Shown piece by piece: positions 7,190-15,419 of a stretch of 64,000 bases of DNA. The notes below the pieces were generated by a model that ran no database searches, was not told the origin of the DNA, and was given only the letters and a program-made list of their open reading frames with translations. The position numbers were made by a program, and so were the translations under genes. Source of the stretch: Marinomonas communis (GTDB lineage Bacteria; Pseudomonadota; Gammaproteobacteria; Pseudomonadales; Marinomonadaceae); assembly GCF_004363305.1 (NCBI RefSeq), contig NZ_SNZA01000004.1, positions 248,001 to 312,000 of the forward strand, in the 5' to 3' direction. The stretch's first letter is position 1; each line of letters begins with the position of its first letter.

Positions 7190-8218
7190 ATGTCAAATCG
7201 CCCCACTATTGAAGATTTAGCGGCTGCGGCGGGTGTTAGCACAGCCACCGTGGATCGAGTACTGAATAAACGCTCAAAAGTCAGAGAAGTGACCGCTCAG
7301 CGTGTCTTATTAGCTGCTGAAGATATCGGTTATCATGCCGCTGGCTTGCTAAAACAGCGCGTCCGAGAGTCCAAACCCAGAAAGCGCCTTTCTATTCTGT
7401 TGCAACGCAGCAATGATGAATTCTATGTCGCATTAGGCAAAGCCATTGAAGCAGCCTGCAGCCGTGCAACCGACTTTGTTTTTGAAACAACGATCCGCTT
7501 TATGGATGAGGTGTCACCGGAATACATCACCGAACAGCTGGAGCGAGAAAGCCAGCACGCTGATGCGATGGCTGTCGTCGCCCTCGATCACTTGCTTCTC
7601 AATCAAGAAGTGGAACGTATTACGGGGCAAAACATTCCCGTACTGACACTGCTCTCGCCGTTGTCTACCTCTACTTGCACACGCCATATCGGCGTCGATA
7701 ACCGCAAAGCGGGGCGTACTGCCGCGTGGGCAATCAATCGCTTAGCAAAACCTGGGGACGTGGGCATTTTGCTCGGCAGCCACAGCTACTTAAATCAGGA
7801 CATTGCGGAGATCAGCTTTATCAGTTATTTCCGCGAAATTCAGCATGACTTCAACTTGTTAGCGCCCCAAGTCAATCTAGACGATAACCAGCTCGCCTAT
7901 CAAGCCACCAAAGACTTGATCGCACAAGCTCCAAACATCAGCGCGATTTACAGTGCTGGAGGCGGAGTGGAAGGTATTATTAAAGCCATTCGTGAAGCGC
8001 AAAAAGCCCAAAGCATTACTTTAATTTGTAACGAACTGATGAGTAGCACACGCCTTGCCCTAAGTGATGGCTGTATCGATATGATCATTGCCACACCAGT
8101 CTCCAAGATCGCTCAAGCAGTGGTTGAGACCTTTACGCAAGCCCTCTCTCAAAAACACATCACGCCTCAGCCAGCGCTTCAACTTACCGTTGAGTTGCAC
8201 GTCGCTGAAAATTTATAA
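7190..8218 (+). CDS. LacI-family transcriptional regulator (second copy)
   Basis: A 342-residue LacI protein with N-terminal HTH (IEDLAAAAGVSTATVDRVLN, about residues 6-25) and a sugar-binding effector domain. It shares the TVDRV variant, the VDNRKAGRTAAWAI segment and the overall length with the LacI gene at 3471-4520, so the two are paralogues. It is convergent with the ABC importer operon, so control of that importer from the promoter at 11926-12320 is plausible. The inducer is unknown; an inositol or a related polyol is my inference. Confidence 0.88.
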   Translation: MSNRPTIEDLAAAAGVSTATVDRVLNKRSKVREVTAQRVLLAAEDIGYHAAGLLKQRVRESKPRKRLSILLQRSNDEFYVALGKAIEAACSRATDFVFETTIRFMDEVSPEYITEQLERESQHADAMAVVALDHLLLNQEVERITGQNIPVLTLLSPLSTSTCTRHIGVDNRKAGRTAAWAINRLAKPGDVGILLGSHSYLNQDIAEISFISYFREIQHDFNLLAPQVNLDDNQLAYQATKDLIAQAPNISAIYSAGGGVEGIIKAIREAQKAQSITLICNELMSSTRLALSDGCIDMIIATPVSKIAQAVVETFTQALSQKHITPQPALQLTVELHVAENL

Positions 8219-8271
8219 GCGTTTATCTAGCTCCCCTACTCCAAACCTAACATTTGTGATGACTCCATAAA

Positions 8272-8302
8272 AAAGGCCAATCGCTCAGAGCGATTGGCCT
8301 TT
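8272..8302. terminator. Bidirectional terminator, LacI gene / ABC operon
   Basis: AAAGGCCAATCGCT and AGCGATTGGCCTTT form a long stem with an A-rich left flank and a TTT right flank. It sits between the convergent LacI gene and the permease gene. Confidence 0.85.
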
Positions 8303-8327
8303 AAAAGGATGCCTGGATGGAGCATCG

Positions 8328-9374
8328 CTAAGTGGATTTCTTCAGTTTACCCTGACGATGTTGGTCAACGATTACTGCAACAACGATGATGGCACCCTTG
8401 ATGATATCTTGGTAGTAAGCATCGATTCGTAGGAAAGTGAAGCCTGACAGCATCACACCTAGAATCAAGGCACCAATCACGGTTCCCGCGATGCGACCAC
8501 GACCACCAGACAAAGACACACCACCGATAACGGCAGCCGCAATGGCATCTAGCTCGTACATCAAACCCATACCAGCTTGTGCTGTTTTGATACGGGCAAT
8601 GGCAACCATCGCAGCCAAACCTGTTAGCAAACCGGCAATGGTGTAGACCTTGATAAGGTGCATGTCGATGTTGATACCCGATACACGAGCGGCTTGTGGG
8701 TTAGCACCAATGGCGTAGGTGAATTTACCAAAGCGGGTGTAGCGCATCACGATGTGGAAAATAACCGCTACTGCAAGGAAGATTACAACAGGCATCCAGC
8801 GATCTAGAGCATTACCCAGTGCAGCGAAATCTTTTGTGAAACCCGATACAGGGCTACCATCTGTGTACCAGCGAGCGATACCACGAGCCGACACCATCAT
8901 CCCAAGTGTTGCAATAAATGGTGGTATTTTCGTCTTGGTAATCAACCACCCGTTGATAAAGCCTGCCAACGCACCAGCACCTAGACCAACGATTAACGGC
9001 ACAACAAATGGCAAGTCAGTCAGTGTTGGAAAGATCACCTTTGGCCAAGCACTGGTCTGGGCAAAGGTGGCAGCGATCATGGCGGTCATAGCAACAACGG
9101 AGCCAGAGGATAAGTCGATCCCCCCGGTAATGATGACCATGGTGACACCAATGGCAATAATACCGATTACGGAAACCTGCAATACGATGATTTGGATTCG
9201 GCTCATGTTCATTAGGAAGCTTTGTCCAACAAACATCCAGCCCAAAATTTCAAACATAACTGAGATACCCACCAATACGGCGAGGATACTCAATTCTGGT
9301 GGAAGTGGTTTTTTCTGCTTTTCTGCCCCAGTGTCTACCGCGGCAGGCTTAACTGTGTTGTCTAAAGTAGTCAT
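8328..9374 (-). CDS. ABC sugar/inositol importer, permease subunit (RbsC family)
   Basis: A 348-residue polytopic inner-membrane protein of the ribose/xylose/inositol permease family with about nine or ten hydrophobic segments. The family signature GGIDLSSGSVVAMTAMI is near residue 85, and GGVSLSGGRGRIAGTVIGAL lies near the C-terminus. It is the last gene of the binding protein-ATPase-permease operon. In this family two copies form the channel with one dual-domain ATPase. The iol genes on both sides suggest a myo-inositol importer equivalent to IatP. The ribosome-binding site (AGAG) is weak. Confidence 0.92.
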   Translation of the reverse strand: MTTLDNTVKPAAVDTGAEKQKKPLPPELSILAVLVGISVMFEILGWMFVGQSFLMNMSRIQIIVLQVSVIGIIAIGVTMVIITGGIDLSSGSVVAMTAMIAATFAQTSAWPKVIFPTLTDLPFVVPLIVGLGAGALAGFINGWLITKTKIPPFIATLGMMVSARGIARWYTDGSPVSGFTKDFAALGNALDRWMPVVIFLAVAVIFHIVMRYTRFGKFTYAIGANPQAARVSGINIDMHLIKVYTIAGLLTGLAAMVAIARIKTAQAGMGLMYELDAIAAAVIGGVSLSGGRGRIAGTVIGALILGVMLSGFTFLRIDAYYQDIIKGAIIVVAVIVDQHRQGKLKKST

Positions 9375-9402
9375 ATCAATCTCTTATTCTTGTCATTAAA
9401 AA

Positions 9403-10950
9403 CTATTTCGCAGCCAGACTCATGACGGACACTTGGTCCGCTTCATCACGATCAAGGATCCCAGTACAGCGACCTTCATGCATAACCAGCACTCGGTCAC
9501 TCATTCCCAATACCTCAGGTAGCTCAGATGAAATCATGATCACAGCCACACCTTTATGGGCTAATTGAGAGATCAAGGCGTGAATTTCAGATTTCGCCCC
9601 CACATCGATACCGCGGGTAGGTTCATCCAAAATCAGAATTCTTGGGTGGGTTAGCAACCAACGAGCAATCAATACTTTTTGCTGATTACCACCGGATAAG
9701 TTTTCGATCACCTCGTGCATACTTGGCGTTTTCACACGAAGCTTTTTACACAACTCAGCAGACTCTTTTTCCAAAGCCGCATGATCGACAAAACCGTTAT
9801 TCACATAGTTATCGTGTAACACGGCTGACTGAACGTTTTCTTGAATATCTAACGGCAAGAAACACCCTGTTTCCTTGCGGTCTTCCGTTAAGAATGCCAT
9901 GCCCTGTCTGATCGCATCGTGCGGGTTCTTGATATTAACTTCTTCACCTTCAATGAAGATCTGGCCAGACGTCGCAGGTGTCACACCAAAAATCGTTTCG
10001 GCAACATTTGAGCGCCCTGCGCCAACCAATCCTGCCAATCCAAGAATCTCGCCTTTGCGAACATCAAAGGAAATGTCATGAAAGACGCCTTCTAGGCTAA
10101 GGTTTTTAACGGACAATAAGACATCGCCAATCTCAACTTCTTCCTTCGGAAACATTTGTGAGACTTCTCGGCCCACCATCATTTTGATGATGTCATCACG
10201 GGTCACTTCAGAGGAAAGGTGCGTACCAATGTATTTGCCATCACGGAACACTGAAAACTCGTCCGCAATTTCAAACAACTCGTTCATTTTGTGGGTGATG
10301 TAAACGATACCAATGCCGCGTTTGCGTAGGTCACGAATAATCTCGAAAAGGTGCGCTACCTCGGTTTCAGTGATCGCTGATGTTGGCTCATCCATGATGA
10401 GTACGTCAGAGTTAAATGAAACCGCTTTCGCAATTTCAACCATCTGACGGTTCGCCACCGACAATGTTGAGATTTCAGCATCAGGGTTTAAGCGGATGTT
10501 AAGTCGATCAAACAGTTCGACCGTCATGCCACGCATTCGATCATGGTCAATCAGGCCAAAACTGTTGCGAGGTTCACGACGGATCCAGATGTTTTCCGAA
10601 ACCGTCATGGAGTTCATCAATAACAGCTCTTGGTGAATCATGGCGACACCAGATTCTTGAGCTTTAAGAGGAGTTTCCAAGGTGACCGGCTCACCACGAA
10701 GGCGCACCTCTCCTTGGTCGGGTTGATAAATACCAGCGATTACCTTCATCAAGGTTGATTTACCCGCACCGTTCTCACCCATTAGAGCGTGAACCGTACC
10801 AGGCCGAATCTTTAACTGGACATTATCGAGTGCTAATACCCCAGGAAACTCTTTGCGCACGTCTACGACTTCTAGGACGTACTCTGAGCTTTGTGCCTGG
10901 GGACTTACGCCACTCGTAGGCATGGCTTCCACCACTGCTGCGCTACTCAT
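9403..10950 (-). CDS. ABC sugar/inositol importer, ATP-binding subunit (RbsA family)
   Basis: A 515-residue dual-domain ATPase. The N-terminal domain has Walker [10 protein letters not shown] and Walker [10 protein letters not shown], with a degenerate signature (LSVANRQ). The C-terminal domain has a degenerate Walker A (GLVGAGRS) with intact LSGGNQQK and [11 protein letters not shown]. This asymmetry is normal for the RbsA/MglA/XylG class. Start at 10950 has a strong AGGAGG. It is the middle gene of the importer operon and the likely energiser for both binding proteins in the window (IatA-like). Confidence 0.93.
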   Translation of the reverse strand: MSSAAVVEAMPTSGVSPQAQSSEYVLEVVDVRKEFPGVLALDNVQLKIRPGTVHALMGENGAGKSTLMKVIAGIYQPDQGEVRLRGEPVTLETPLKAQESGVAMIHQELLLMNSMTVSENIWIRREPRNSFGLIDHDRMRGMTVELFDRLNIRLNPDAEISTLSVANRQMVEIAKAVSFNSDVLIMDEPTSAITETEVAHLFEIIRDLRKRGIGIVYITHKMNELFEIADEFSVFRDGKYIGTHLSSEVTRDDIIKMMVGREVSQMFPKEEVEIGDVLLSVKNLSLEGVFHDISFDVRKGEILGLAGLVGAGRSNVAETIFGVTPATSGQIFIEGEEVNIKNPHDAIRQGMAFLTEDRKETGCFLPLDIQENVQSAVLHDNYVNNGFVDHAALEKESAELCKKLRVKTPSMHEVIENLSGGNQQKVLIARWLLTHPRILILDEPTRGIDVGAKSEIHALISQLAHKGVAVIMISSELPEVLGMSDRVLVMHEGRCTGILDRDEADQVSVMSLAAK

Positions 10951-10991
10951 AACGCAATCCCTCCTCTTGTTATTTTATTTTTACATCGGGT

Positions 10992-11018
10992 TAAACAATT
11001 ACTTTAAGTAATTGTTTA
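10992..11018 (-). other. 27-bp perfect palindrome covering the binding-protein stop codon
   Basis: Arms TAAACAATTACTT (10992-11004) and AAGTAATTGTTTA (11006-11018) are perfect complements around one base. The structure spans the last codons and stop of the binding-protein gene and precedes the ATPase gene by about 40 bp. No T tract follows. Such hairpins commonly stabilise the upstream binding-protein mRNA and reduce downstream expression. That role here is inference. Confidence 0.6.
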
Positions 11019-11925
11019 GATTTTCAGGTGTTACAAGCTCAAACGGAACCCATACTTTCTGGTCCACATCTTCGCCTTTAGCAAGTTTCACTGCCGCATC
11101 AACCGATCCTCGACCCTGACCTTCAGCGCTTTGGAAAACCGTCACATCTAAGTCACCTGCTTTCATCGCTGCTAGAGCATCAGTTGTCGCATCGATACCT
11201 GCAACAATTACATCGTCCATTGAACGACCATCTGCTTTAAGTGCTTGAATCGCACCTATGGCCATTTCATCATTATTTGAGATCACTGCATCAAATTGGA
11301 TGCCTGCAGAAATCCAGTTCGTCATCAAGTCGCTACCCAGAGTGCGCGACCACATACCTGTTTGCTGCTCTACCACCTTAAGGCCAGAACATTCAGGTGT
11401 TGCAATCACATCATGGATATCTTGCGTGCGTTGCAAGGCCGCCTGGTTAGTTAACTCACCCATCATGACAACAACGTTACCTTTACCGCCCATCAAGCGA
11501 CAAACCTCTTGTGTTTGCAAGGTACCGGAGACTCGCTCATCGGATGCGACGAACGCTTGGTTATCAGGAAGTAAATCAACGTTGATTGGTTGGCGGTTAA
11601 CGTAGATAAGTGGAATGCCAGCCGCTTGTGCGTCATCAGAGATGGAAATGGTGGCATCCGTATCCACAGGGTTAACGATGATGGCATCAACGCCAGAAGC
11701 GATGAAGTTTTGAATTTGGTTTAGCTGTGTACCGACTTCGTTCTTGGCATCTTCGATTTGAACATCAACGCCCTGCTCTTCTGCAGCGGATTGAATACCG
11801 TTACGAAGGGTCGTCAAAAAGTTGTCATCAAAAAGTGCCATAGACACACCGATGGTTAAGTCCGCTGCGTGAACAGAAGACATCATCATGCCAGATGCTA
11901 AAGCCGTAAGAGCTAGTTTTTTCAT
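10999..11925 (-). CDS. ABC sugar/inositol importer, periplasmic binding protein
   Basis: A 308-residue type I binding protein with a signal peptide (about residues 1-20, ending V-H-A). I place the start at 11925, behind AGGAA, rather than at 11952. It is the first gene of the importer operon and is paralogous to the orphan binding protein at 180-1115. Flanking iol genes make myo-inositol the most likely ligand (IbpA-like). The family also binds ribose, allose and other inositols. Confidence 0.92.
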   Translation of the reverse strand: MKKLALTALASGMMMSSVHAADLTIGVSMALFDDNFLTTLRNGIQSAAEEQGVDVQIEDAKNEVGTQLNQIQNFIASGVDAIIVNPVDTDATISISDDAQAAGIPLIYVNRQPINVDLLPDNQAFVASDERVSGTLQTQEVCRLMGGKGNVVVMMGELTNQAALQRTQDIHDVIATPECSGLKVVEQQTGMWSRTLGSDLMTNWISAGIQFDAVISNNDEMAIGAIQALKADGRSMDDVIVAGIDATTDALAAMKAGDLDVTVFQSAEGQGRGSVDAAVKLAKGEDVDQKVWVPFELVTPENLNNYLK

Positions 11926-12067
11926 TGTGCGATTTCCTCGAAAAATGAACACTGAGTGTTCTATTTGTTTTTATTGTTTCCGGTAAAACGCGTCTAAGCA
12001 TGTTGCTTAAACAGACGAAATGTTTGTTTACATTTCGAATACGATCGTTCTAAAAAAATTACCATTT

Positions 12068-12081
12068 AGAACATATGTTCC
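12068..12081. promoter_or_regulatory. Candidate IolR operator (AGAA-N6-TTCC)
   Basis: AGAACATATGTTCC contains the perfect 12-bp palindrome GAACATATGTTC and fits RGAA-N6-TTCY. It is about 145 bp upstream of the importer gene start on the minus strand and overlaps the right arm of a larger repeat (12047-12072). Confidence 0.55.
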
Positions 12082-12236
12082 AATTTGGACTGATTCAGGA
12101 TTTTTGTCAAGGGATTGGAACAATCATTTAACGTGTTTTTTTCGCAAATACGTTTTTGATGTTTTTTGATAGAAATTGATGTTATCACGACATCATTAGA
12201 TTGACGTTAAAAAATCATCCTCGCTAGTATCAATCA

Positions 12237-12250
12237 CGAAAAATAATTCT
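12237..12250. promoter_or_regulatory. Candidate IolR operator upstream of iolI (weaker)
   Basis: CGAAAAATAATTCT keeps the GAA-N6-TTC core with the T flank but has C in the first position. It lies 71 bp before the iolI start, where a repressor site for the plus-strand operon would be expected. Confidence 0.4.
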
Positions 12251-12262
12251 AAAAACCACTTT

Positions 12263-12297
12263 GCGTAAAACATGATCAGTCGAAACATGGTTTACGC
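12263..12297 (+). promoter_or_regulatory. Long inverted repeat in the iolI leader
   Basis: GCGTAAAACATG (12263-12274) and CATGGTTTACGC (12286-12297) pair over 12 positions with one mismatch around an 11-nt loop. The right arm ends 23 nt before the iolI ATG. It may be a LacI-type operator or an mRNA stem-loop near the ribosome-binding site. There is no U tract, so a terminator is unlikely. Confidence 0.5.
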
Positions 12298-12320
12298 GCC
12301 TTTATCTAGAGGTGAACAAT

Positions 12321-13124
12321 ATGTCTATGCAACCACGCTTTGGCTTAAACCACATGGTCTGCCCATCTTTTACTGTGTCTGAGTTTCTTGACCTATCAGG
12401 CAAACTCAAAGCACAGACAGTTGAGTTTCGAAACGACGTGGGTGACAACAGCCTGACGGACCTAGACACCGCCCTCAAAGCAGGCCAACAAGCCAAAGAG
12501 CTAGGTATTCGCGTCCTTTCTATCAACGCCCTTTACCCTTTCAATGTTTGGAATGACGAACGCGAAGCTCAAACTCGCGAGTTGGCTAAGCTTGCTCAAG
12601 CCGCTAACGCAGAAGGCCTAGTCTGCTGCCCACTCAACGACGGCACAGCCGTCAGTTACGAAGATCTCAAATACGCTCTTACTGAGCTTGCCAAAGTATT
12701 GAAAGAATTTGATTTACACGGCTTTATCGAGCCACTTGGCTTCCCTATCTCATCTCTTCGTTCTAAGCGCCTTGCACTGCAAGCTATTGATGAAATCGGT
12801 GAAAGCGAGCGTTTCTCACTGGTACACGACACCTTCCACCACAAAGGTGCAGGAGAAGACGAGTTTTTCCCTGAACGTACTGGCCTAGTTCATATCTCTG
12901 GTCTTGAAGACGACATCACCTTTGAAGACATGCTTGATGGAGATCGAGTTCTAGTGGGTGAAAAAGATCGCCTTAGCAATGTAGAACAACTTCGCACTCT
13001 GCTTGATGCAGGCTTTGACGGCCCTGTTTCATTTGAACCGTTCTCTGAAAAAGTGTGGAACTTGCAAGACATCGAAGGTGCCGTGCAAGACAGCATTCAA
13101 TACGTGAACAAAGCGCTGGCGTAA
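12321..13124 (+). CDS. iolI: 2-keto-myo-inositol isomerase-like TIM-barrel protein
   Basis: A 267-residue TIM-barrel protein of the IolI type, which interconverts scyllo-inosose and other inososes and so lets alternative inositols enter the pathway. Visible family features include the ALEFV-equivalent FIEPLGFP, SLVHDTFHHKG (compare LVLDSFHFHAMG in Bacillus IolI) and a metal-ligand Glu in SFEPFSE. I chose the ATG at 12321, behind GAGG at 8 nt, over the GTG at 12312. It is the first gene of iolI-iolH-iolG, with 22 bp to the next gene. Confidence 0.8.
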   Translation: MSMQPRFGLNHMVCPSFTVSEFLDLSGKLKAQTVEFRNDVGDNSLTDLDTALKAGQQAKELGIRVLSINALYPFNVWNDEREAQTRELAKLAQAANAEGLVCCPLNDGTAVSYEDLKYALTELAKVLKEFDLHGFIEPLGFPISSLRSKRLALQAIDEIGESERFSLVHDTFHHKGAGEDEFFPERTGLVHISGLEDDITFEDMLDGDRVLVGEKDRLSNVEQLRTLLDAGFDGPVSFEPFSEKVWNLQDIEGAVQDSIQYVNKALA

Positions 13125-13146
13125 GCGTCTCTGTGGAGGAAGTCTG

Positions 13147-14043
13147 ATGAAAATTGCACTAGATCCGTATATGCACCGCCACTTGTCTTTGGAACAGCTG
13201 TGCCGTGCGACCAAAGAAATGGGGTTTGACTACATTGAAATGTCACCACGAGATGACTTTGTTAAATGGTGGACCCGCCCACGAGTTTACCCAGAACGCT
13301 TGGCCAGTTTCAAAAAAGCCATGAAGGAATACGATGTTGGCTTGGCCACCATTCAACCCATGTACCGCTGGTCGAGCCCTTACGAGGACGAGCGCCAAGT
13401 GGCCATGGATAACTGGAAACGCATGATTGAAATTGCAGTGGAGTTAGACAATCCATTGTTAATTTCTGAATTTGGTCGTGGTGGTTCACCAGAGCGTTCT
13501 AACGTGGACCGTCAAGGCATCCACACACCAGAAGCCTGTGAAAATGCGTTCTGGCGCTCCATGGATGAATTGGTGCCGATTCTTGAGCGTGAAGGCTTGG
13601 TGTTAAGTGTTGAGCCACATCCAGAGGATTGGGTGGAAGAAATGAGTCCCGCCATCGAGATCATCAAAACCATCAATTCGCCAGCGTTAAAAGCGTCTTA
13701 CATCGCGCCGCACTCGTTTTACTACGGGGACGATTTGGCTGAGACCATTAGCATGACCCAAGGTGAACTCGTGCACGTTCGTGTGGCCGACACCTTTAAC
13801 CATAAAGGTTCGTCACAGCTGCGCTACATCGTCAACCCACCAGGCTCAAACGCCCGAGTGCATCAGCATTTGGACATGGGCGAAGGGGAAATCGATTGGG
13901 ATGTGTTCTTCAAAACCCTGCATGAGATTGGCTTTGACGGTGTGCTATCCAGCTGCGTCTTCGCCTGGGAAGAACGCGCCGATGACTCCGCCCGTTTTAT
14001 GCGTGATCGAATGCAACATTACATCAATAAATACTGGGGCTAA
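13147..14043 (+). CDS. iolH: IolH-like sugar phosphate isomerase/epimerase
   Basis: A 298-residue TIM-barrel protein that matches enterobacterial and Bacillus IolH through NWKRMIEIAVEL, the RSM.EL.PI.EREG segment, RYIVNPPGS and VHQHLDMGEGE. A strong GGAGGA precedes the ATG. IolH is standard in inositol operons but its reaction is not firmly established; an isomerase or epimerase acting on a pathway intermediate is usually assumed. It is translated with iolI and iolG, 48 bp from the latter. Confidence 0.85.
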   Translation: MKIALDPYMHRHLSLEQLCRATKEMGFDYIEMSPRDDFVKWWTRPRVYPERLASFKKAMKEYDVGLATIQPMYRWSSPYEDERQVAMDNWKRMIEIAVELDNPLLISEFGRGGSPERSNVDRQGIHTPEACENAFWRSMDELVPILEREGLVLSVEPHPEDWVEEMSPAIEIIKTINSPALKASYIAPHSFYYGDDLAETISMTQGELVHVRVADTFNHKGSSQLRYIVNPPGSNARVHQHLDMGEGEIDWDVFFKTLHEIGFDGVLSSCVFAWEERADDSARFMRDRMQHYINKYWG

Positions 14044-14064
14044 GGCACCACTTACCTTAAATAA

Positions 14065-15102
<1,038 letters not shown>

Positions 15103-15131
15103 TATTACCCACTGGAATGTTATTTGTTCTA

Positions 15132-15158
15132 AAGGCTGCTTTCGAGCAGCCTTTTTTT
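15132..15158 (+). terminator. Rho-independent terminator after iolG
   Basis: AAGGCTGCT (15132-15140), a TTCG tetraloop and AGCAGCCTT (15145-15153) are followed by a T run to 15158. It is a strong terminator, ending exactly where the next operator begins. Confidence 0.93.
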
Positions 15159-15172
15159 GGAATAAATATTCC
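15159..15172. promoter_or_regulatory. Candidate IolR operator (perfect GGAA-N6-TTCC)
   Basis: GGAATAAATATTCC is a perfect 14-bp palindrome except for the two central bases, abutting the T tract of the iolG terminator. It is about 130 bp upstream of the second site at 15302, a spacing that would allow looping between two bound repressors. The DNA in between is very AT-rich. Confidence 0.65.
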
Positions 15173-15291
15173 GTTCCATTTCATAAAGAAATACTGTCGG
15201 CACAAACAAAAACAATTAAGACATTGATTTAATTGAAAAAAATAAACAAATAAGTCTATAAACAAAACCTGAAAAAATATTTTCCAAACAA

Positions 15292-15320
15292 TTGAAAAAA
15301 TAGAATTTTTATTCTAATCT
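15292..15320 (+). promoter_or_regulatory. Predicted iolC-iolD-iolE-iolA promoter with operator
   Basis: TTGAAA (15292-15297) and TAATCT (15315-15320) are spaced by 17 bp. The palindrome AGAATTTTTATTCT (15302-15315) fills the spacer, so a bound repressor would block RNA polymerase. A strongly A/T-rich stretch upstream could act as an UP element. The leader runs about 90 nt to the start codon. Confidence 0.6.
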
Positions 15321-15419
15321 AGACAACATACTTACTAACAATAACAAATGATCACACTGTCTTACTCAATGGGCAGTTCAAGGATCAGACAATTTAGCTG
15401 ACACGGGAGAATGAGCACC

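Larger units (their letters stand above)
11926..12320. promoter_or_regulatory. Divergent control region of importer and iolI-iolH-iolG operons
   Basis: This 395-bp gene-free space holds promoters for both directions and many palindromes: GAACACTGAGTGTTC (11947-11961), TAAGCA-TGT-TGCTTA (11995-12009), CGAAATG-N8-CATTTCG (12016-12037), GTTCTAAA/TTTAGAAC (12047-12072), and the separately listed sites at 12068, 12237 and 12263. I could not assign start sites with confidence. The density suggests joint control by more than one regulator, probably IolR-type and LacI-type. Confidence 0.65.

Noticed and set aside
8752-9399. 215-residue plus-strand frame opposite the ABC permease gene
   Set aside because: It is the antisense shadow of a clear permease. 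Its translation is Ile/Thr/Pro-rich with no family features.
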